Below, piece after piece: positions 7,802 through 11,076 of a DNA stretch of 11,076 nt. Under the pieces are notes generated by a model. That model worked only from the letters and a program-made list of their open reading frames with translations. It made no database searches and had not been told where the DNA came from. Source of the stretch: Acidobacteriota bacterium (GTDB lineage: Bacteria > Acidobacteriota > UBA4820 > DSQY01). Position 1 is the first letter of the stretch. The number at the start of each line of letters is the position of its first letter. The position numbers were made by a program, and so were the translations under genes. The stretch lies in assembly GCA_021814085.1 (NCBI GenBank), contig JAKAJA010000029.1:1-11076 (forward strand). The letters run 5' to 3'.

Positions 7802-8155
7802 CTACCTCTTCTTTTCCGACCCCAGCACCATCCTGTTGAGCACCATGGACACCAGGGAGATGAGCAGCGATGCGAGGAGCGCCCACCAGAAGCTCTCCAG
7901 GTGAAAACCGGTCACCAGCCTGGAAGCGAGGTATAGCAGGCCCGCGTTGATGATGAAGACGAAGAGCCCGAGGCTGACTATGACGAGGGGCAGGGTGAAG
8001 AAGATCAGGATCGGCCGCAGGATGGCGTTGGCGAGCCCCACCACGAGCGCCGCGATGACCAGGCTCCATGGGCTGTCGAACTTGATTCCCGGAACGAGGT
8101 AGCTCACCAGCCCCATGGAAGCGGCGAGAATAAGAACCCTGAGTACGAACCGCAT
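7802..8155 (-). CDS. Small membrane protein, phage holin 4 superfamily / YvlD type
   Basis: A 117-residue, very hydrophobic protein with four predicted membrane segments (about 3-22, 29-50, 55-80 and 88-110) and a basic tail (GSEKKR). It carries the PF04020-type pattern: LVPGI near residue 20, GLANAILRPILIFFTLPL (40-57), LGLFVFIINAGLLYLA (62-77) and GFHLESFWWALLASLLISLVS (83-103). Despite the 'phage holin' label, these proteins are common chromosomal inner-membrane proteins of unknown function, and no phage genes lie nearby. The ATG at 8155 is preceded on the minus strand by GGGAGG at a 6-nt spacing. It starts 36 bp after the PAP2-family stop in the same direction, so the two genes are most likely cotranscribed. 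Confidence 0.9.
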   Translation of the reverse strand: MRFVLRVLILAASMGLVSYLVPGIKFDSPWSLVIAALVVGLANAILRPILIFFTLPLVIVSLGLFVFIINAGLLYLASRLVTGFHLESFWWALLASLLISLVSMVLNRMVLGSEKKR

Positions 8156-8191
8156 GGACTACCTCCCTCCCCGAACCGGACACCGCCAGCC

Positions 8192-9019
8192 CTATCGCGT
8201 CCTGTAAAGAACCAGTTCCAGCCTGAAATTCTCCACTGCCCAGGTGGCCAGCACGGTGCAAACCGCCGCGAATACCACGCCGCCGAAAACATCCAGGACC
8301 CAGTGGAACCCCAGATAGAGGGTGGACATGACGACCGCCGCGGTGAGAACAACCATGGTCTTGCGCAGGCGGCGGTTGGCGCTCTGAGACACGAGCATCA
8401 TGAAAGTGACGGCGAGGGAGCAATGGAAGGAAGGAAAGCAGTTGTTCAAGCCGCTCAATGGCCGCAGACCTTCTATGAGCAGGGGCGAAATGCTGTTCAT
8501 GAGGAGGACCACCTCGCCGTCCCCGGCAGCCCACCGTTCGCTCACGGGAACGAGAATGTAGAAAGGGATGATGAGGACGTAGTTGAATACCATCCCCCAA
8601 AACAGCTTCCTTCCCAGATCTCTCTCCCCGTTGTGATAGGAGACCAAAACGGCCACGAGGCCCAGGACGGGAAAGACGTACAGGTAGATCGAGGCGAATA
8701 TATAGGTGAGCCAGGTGGGATGGACCACTTGGAACAGGGCCGTGGCCGAGCCTTCGATCTGCATGAAGAGGCCCGTGAAATCCCATCGGAGGTGGTGCGT
8801 GATGAGGTCGTCGTACCTGGTTTCGAGAATGTTGAAGAACAGGATGGACAGAAGGGTCAGGAGATAGAACAGGGACCGCTTGCTGACCGCGTGCTCCCTG
8901 GCGAATCGCCACACGAGCCCGAAGGGAGACGTGTCGGGAACGCACCACTTGAGGAGGGCCAGGAAGGAGAACCCCGTCATGCACGCGCCGAAAAGGAGAA
9001 CAAGATCTGGATGCCGCAC
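8192..9019 (-). CDS. PAP2-superfamily membrane phosphatase/phosphotransferase (PAP2_3, Aur1/Ipt1-like)
   Basis: A 275-residue polytopic membrane protein with about six hydrophobic segments. The PAP2 core signatures are NNCFPSFHCSLAVTF, with P196, S197 and catalytic H199, and STLYLGFHWVLDVFGG (232-247), with the second catalytic H239 and D243. The first canonical PAP2 motif (K-x6-RP) is not seen, as is usual in the PAP2_3/inositolphosphotransferase-like branch. Family members hydrolyse or transfer phosphate-linked lipid headgroups at the membrane; the actual substrate is unknown. The GTG at 9019 was chosen because AGGAGG precedes it by 6 nt on the minus strand. An upstream in-frame GTG at 9058 has no such site and falls inside the predicted promoter. 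First gene of a two-gene operon with the downstream holin-like gene; an envelope lipid role is inferred, not shown. Confidence 0.88.
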   Translation of the reverse strand: MRHPDLVLLFGACMTGFSFLALLKWCVPDTSPFGLVWRFAREHAVSKRSLFYLLTLLSILFFNILETRYDDLITHHLRWDFTGLFMQIEGSATALFQVVHPTWLTYIFASIYLYVFPVLGLVAVLVSYHNGERDLGRKLFWGMVFNYVLIIPFYILVPVSERWAAGDGEVVLLMNSISPLLIEGLRPLSGLNNCFPSFHCSLAVTFMMLVSQSANRRLRKTMVVLTAAVVMSTLYLGFHWVLDVFGGVVFAAVCTVLATWAVENFRLELVLYRTR

Positions 9020-9048
9020 TCGACTCCTCCTCGCTCGAATCGAAAGGA

Positions 9049-9077
9049 ACTCTAGCACTGTTCCGCTGATTTCTCAA
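9049..9077 (-). promoter_or_regulatory. Promoter for the PAP2/holin-like operon
   Basis: On the minus strand, TTGAGA (9077-9072) is followed by a 17-bp spacer and TAGAGT (9054-9049), with TG one base before the -10 (extended -10). Transcription would begin near 9042, leaving a leader of about 20-25 nt that contains the AGGAGG ribosome-binding site for the GTG at 9019. Confidence 0.55.
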
Positions 9078-9130
9078 GGCCTTATGAGCCGATCAACAGC
9101 GACTTTTCACAAAATGCCCCCCCCTGATTG

Positions 9131-9139
9131 TGATAAGAT
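9131..9139 (+). promoter_or_regulatory. Possible extended -10 promoter for the PKD-domain protein gene
   Basis: TGATAAGAT reads as TG-N followed by a -10 like TAAGAT (9134-9139). No good -35 lies 16-18 bp upstream. Transcription would start near 9146, just ahead of the GGAGG ribosome-binding site. Tentative. Confidence 0.35.
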
Positions 9140-9160
9140 TTTATGGTTACGGAGGACGCC

Positions 9161-10627
9161 ATGACCAAAAGAACCGTCGCCTTGGCCCTCGCCTGTATGG
9201 CAATCTCGGTCCTCGTTGCCGCCGCCGAAGCCCAGGCGGTTTACAACGGGGGCAAATGCGGGGGCGCGTACACCCTTCAGGGCGGCGACACCATCACCTT
9301 CGTCCCCGGTTCCAATCCCGGCCCCGAGTCCTTCTGGCTCGCCGTCACGAGCGGGGGTGGAAGTGCAATCCTATCGGATGGCTCCGGGGGCACGACAGGA
9401 GGTGACTTCGCTCTCAGGCAGGGCGCCCTCATGCTCTTTTCCGTCACCCAGACCTATTCCCTCCTATTCACGGGCACCTCGGCGCAGATCCTCTTCGGAG
9501 GAACGGTCCTGGATCGTCCGGGAAAGCCCATTTGCGACACGGGGCTGATCGGCCCTTCCTTCATCAAGGTGGACAAGCTCCTCAACCTCATGACCCAGAG
9601 CCACGCCCAAGGGACCCCCACGGTGTCCGTCTGGGCCTGGTTTCAGACGAGCCGGATCACAAGCGGCAACATCACCTACACCCTTGTCTCAACACCCCGG
9701 CAGCAGGCCGTCATCGATCCCGCCGCCTGCAGCGGGACGGACTGCTGCCAGCCAACGGCCACGAATTATGCGCTGAAGAACATTTCGGGCGGGGCCTATA
9801 CCCTCTTCGAGCTCGATGCGGGGGGCTCCTACAATTTCGACTGGAACACGGCGGTCCCGGCGCCCTTCACGTGCACCGCCAGCGCCTCGCCCACCTCGGG
9901 CACGGCCCCCGTGGACGTGAGCTTCGCGGCCTCCCCCTCGGGGGGTTCCTCGGGATACAAATGGGCATGGACGCTGGGGGACGGGGCCACGTCGGCCAAG
10001 CAGGGCTTCACCCACACCTACAAGTCGGGGGGAAAGTTCGTCTGGAAGGTGACAGTCACGGACCTCGCCGGCCAGACGTGCGTGAAATCGGGACAACTGC
10101 AGATCGCCAGCCCCCTGTCAGCAACGGCGACGGCAACACCTAGGCAGGGAAATGCTCCCCTCACATCCACGTTTACCGTCTCGGCCAAGGGGGCAAAACC
10201 GCCCTACACCTTCTTATGGGATTTCCAGGACGGGAGCACTGCCAACACGGCCACGGCGAGCCACACCTTCGTATCCACGGGCGCCTACTACTGCATCGTG
10301 ACGGTCACCGATTCGGCGGGGAAGAGCGCGGTGGCCCAGGCGCCCGTCTACGTGGGGGTCCCCATCTCACCCACCATCAGCTCGGTGAAGCCAGTCTCCG
10401 GGGCCCCGTCATTCACCCTGAAGGTATCGGGAGCCGACTTCCAGAGCGGCTGCACCGTGAGCGCCGATGGGCAGGGCATCTCCCAGGTGGTTTTCAAGAG
10501 CACCACCACCCTCCAGCTCAAGGGCGGGAGCCAGCTCAAGGCCCTCTTCCCCAAGGGCAGCCCCGTCTGCGTGATGGTGACCAACCCCGACGGCGGCCAG
10601 TCGGACTGTTTCACCTACACGCGCTAG
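9161..10627 (+). CDS. Secreted protein with two PKD domains and an IPT/TIG-like C-terminus
   Basis: A 488-residue exported protein. The signal peptide is clear: MTKR, hydrophobic core VALALACMAISVLVAA, then AEAQA with likely cleavage after residue 26. Residues 27-235 are rich in Gly, Ser, Thr and beta-prone sequence, with several cysteines (including GTDCCQP); I do not recognise this region. Two PKD domains follow, at about 236-317 (WTLGDGATSAKQGFTHTYKSGG, VTVTDLAG) and 318-400 (WDFQDGSTANTATASHTFVSTG, VTVTDSAG), each with the W-x-x-x-DG and VTVTD signatures. The last segment, about 403-488 (ISSVKPVSGAPSFTLKVSGADFQ, MVTNPDGGQSD), resembles an IPT/TIG immunoglobulin-like fold. Such domains mediate protein or polysaccharide interactions outside the cell; no enzymatic motif or membrane anchor is seen. 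The ATG at 9161 was chosen because GGAGG lies 5 nt upstream and the signal peptide starts there. An in-frame ATG at 9143 would sit at or before the predicted transcription start. Confidence 0.88.
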   Translation: MTKRTVALALACMAISVLVAAAEAQAVYNGGKCGGAYTLQGGDTITFVPGSNPGPESFWLAVTSGGGSAILSDGSGGTTGGDFALRQGALMLFSVTQTYSLLFTGTSAQILFGGTVLDRPGKPICDTGLIGPSFIKVDKLLNLMTQSHAQGTPTVSVWAWFQTSRITSGNITYTLVSTPRQQAVIDPAACSGTDCCQPTATNYALKNISGGAYTLFELDAGGSYNFDWNTAVPAPFTCTASASPTSGTAPVDVSFAASPSGGSSGYKWAWTLGDGATSAKQGFTHTYKSGGKFVWKVTVTDLAGQTCVKSGQLQIASPLSATATATPRQGNAPLTSTFTVSAKGAKPPYTFLWDFQDGSTANTATASHTFVSTGAYYCIVTVTDSAGKSAVAQAPVYVGVPISPTISSVKPVSGAPSFTLKVSGADFQSGCTVSADGQGISQVVFKSTTTLQLKGGSQLKALFPKGSPVCVMVTNPDGGQSDCFTYTR

Positions 10628-10654
10628 CGCGAGCAAGTAGCCAGAGAAACTAGG

Positions 10655-10675
10655 GCAAGGAATCGCTTTCCTGGC
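10655..10675 (+). terminator. Weak hairpin after the PKD-protein gene
   Basis: GCAAGGAA pairs with TTCCTGGC (one mismatch) around a 5-nt loop, 27 bp after the stop codon. No T-run follows, so a terminator role is only suggested by position. Confidence 0.3.
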
Positions 10676-10706
10676 GAACGCCCCGCGCGCGAAAATCAAT
10701 GCAGAA

Positions 10707-10726
10707 TGAACCCGGATTTTGCAGTT
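10707..10726 (+). repeat. Left terminal inverted repeat of the element
   Basis: TGAACCCGGATTTTGCAGTT. It pairs with 11010-11029 at 17 of 20 positions. Its bases 4-16 are also matched perfectly, inverted, at 10793-10805. Confidence 0.6.
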
Positions 10727-10792
10727 ACCGTTGGCTGTTGCAGCGAAAGGCTTGGCTGGATGTCGTTTGGGTTTCACCGCCATGGGACCTAA

Positions 10793-10805
10793 GCAAAATC
10801 CGGGT
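10793..10805 (-). repeat. Internal inverted copy of the left terminal repeat
   Basis: GCAAAATCCGGGT is the exact reverse complement of 10710-10722. It divides the element into a left unit of about 99 bp with its own perfect 13-bp inverted ends and a right, hairpin-rich unit of about 220 bp. Confidence 0.65.
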
Positions 10806-10882
10806 GCTCCCGAGCTGGAGGCGAAGGGAGCCCCACGGGAGGGGTGAGGCTCCAATGGGCTTTGCCCATGGAGCGGGGCCCC

Positions 10883-10945
10883 GGAGGGCATTCCTCGGAC
10901 CGGCGGGTTCATCCCGCGGTCTGAGGGAGGAGGGAATGGCCCTCC
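10883..10945. other. Long imperfect hairpin (24 bp paired), possible structured RNA or cruciform
   Basis: The lower stem is GGAGGGCATTCC (10883-10894) with GGAATGGCCCTCC (10933-10945), 12 bp with one bulged G. After an 8-nt one-sided bulge (10925-10932) comes a 7-bp stem (10895-10901 with 10918-10924, one G-U). A bulged G and a 5-bp GCGGG/CCCGC stem closed by TTCAT (10908-10912) complete it. The length and layering exceed a simple terminator. No known RNA family is recognised, and orientation is undetermined. Confidence 0.5.
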
Positions 10946-11009
10946 CCGAGGAGGAGATGGCGCCTTTTCCGCCTGACACTACCTTGATGGTCGGAGGCAC
11001 TACGGGTTC

Positions 11010-11029
11010 AAATGCGATATCCGGGTTCA
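11010..11029 (-). repeat. Right terminal inverted repeat of the element
   Basis: This is the inverted partner of 10707-10726. Its last nine bases plus one (CGGGTTCAA, 11022-11030) also occur directly repeated 19 bp upstream at 11003-11011, which could be a subterminal protein-binding repeat. Confidence 0.55.
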
Positions 11030-11076
11030 AGGATGGAGTGATTTCTCTCTTCTGTAGGCCGGCTACACATCCCGGC

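Larger units (their letters stand above)
10707..11029. mobile_element. Candidate non-autonomous element (MITE-like) with 20-bp imperfect terminal inverted repeats
   Basis: The two ends are inverted copies of one another over 20 bp (17 of 20 identical, the outer 11 perfect: TGAACCCGGAT at the left, ATCCGGGTTCA at the right). The 323-bp interior has no open frame resembling a transposase and is dense in hairpins. This architecture fits a MITE-like element mobilised in trans, or a remnant of an insertion sequence. No convincing target-site duplication is seen: AATGCAGAA flanks the left end and AAGGATGGAG the right. I cannot assign an IS family. A structured chromosomal repeat or a leader for a gene beyond the window are alternatives. 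Confidence 0.45.
10628..11076. other. Gene-free, hairpin-rich region at the right end
   Basis: I see no credible coding sequence here. The short open frames on the minus strand have no family resemblance, and those running into the PKD gene are its shadows. The stretch holds a weak post-gene hairpin, then a 323-bp inverted-repeat-bounded element (10707-11029) full of nested palindromes, then about 47 bp to the window edge with nothing recognised. Confidence 0.7.

Noticed and set aside
7802..8155. Prophage remnant, because of the holin-superfamily match
   Set aside because: No other phage-like gene, integrase or attachment site is present, and YvlD-type proteins are ordinary chromosomal membrane proteins.
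7758..9077. A 439-codon minus-strand open frame spanning both the PAP2 and holin-like genes
   Set aside because: It is an out-of-frame shadow rich in Arg/Pro/His. The two shorter frames beneath it encode recognisable membrane proteins with good ribosome-binding sites.
10707..10805. Integron attC site
   Set aside because: The inverted repeat lacks the paired GTTRRRY-type core sites, and no cassette-like gene arrangement or integrase is present.
11003..11030. GGGTTCAA motifs suggesting a tRNA T-arm
   Set aside because: No acceptor, D-arm or anticodon stem can be built around either copy. The motifs are better explained as element-end repeats.

Overview
The window is GC-rich bacterial chromosome with strongly G/C-biased third codon positions. 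It suggests a free-living, probably Gram-negative, B12-using bacterium. The combination of an adenosylcobalamin-dependent (class II) ribonucleotide reductase, a sensor/PEP-pyruvate-binding fusion protein and a secreted PKD-domain protein fits phyla such as Acidobacteriota or Desulfobacterota/Myxococcota. This is inference from gene content; there is no rRNA or other phylogenetic marker in the window.

Layout, left to right. (1) 1-225: the 3' end of a Glu/Leu/Phe/Val dehydrogenase gene, closed by a strong GAAA-loop hairpin. (2) 456-3251: a 931-residue protein with an N-terminal GAF-like sensor region, a helical linker, a PPDK/PEP-synthase-type ATP-binding domain and a conserved but unassigned C-terminal region. 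It has no phosphohistidine or PEP-barrel domain. (3) 3252-3481: a regulatory region with a near-consensus sigma70-type promoter whose spacer is an NrdR-box-like palindrome. A weaker second box lies exactly 31 bp downstream. (4) 3482-6739: nrdJ, ending in a Cys-rich zinc-ribbon tail and followed by a hairpin terminator. (5) 6863-7765: a YitT-family membrane protein. (6) 7802-9019, minus strand: an operon of a PAP2-superfamily membrane phosphatase/phosphotransferase followed by a small YvlD-type (phage holin 4 superfamily) membrane protein, convergent with the YitT gene. (7) 9020-9160: a divergent promoter region. (8) 9161-10627: a secreted protein with two PKD domains and an IPT/TIG-like C-terminus. 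(9) 10628-11076: about 450 bp with no credible gene. It holds a 323-bp element bounded by 20-bp imperfect terminal inverted repeats and packed with hairpins, which I read as a non-autonomous mobile element or structured repeat.

Functionally the window is mostly housekeeping: amino-acid/nitrogen metabolism, PEP/pyruvate-linked sensing and dNTP synthesis, followed by envelope functions. The items most worth follow-up are the truncated dikinase with a sensor domain, the NrdR-type operator pair at nrdJ, and the structured inverted-repeat element near the right end.
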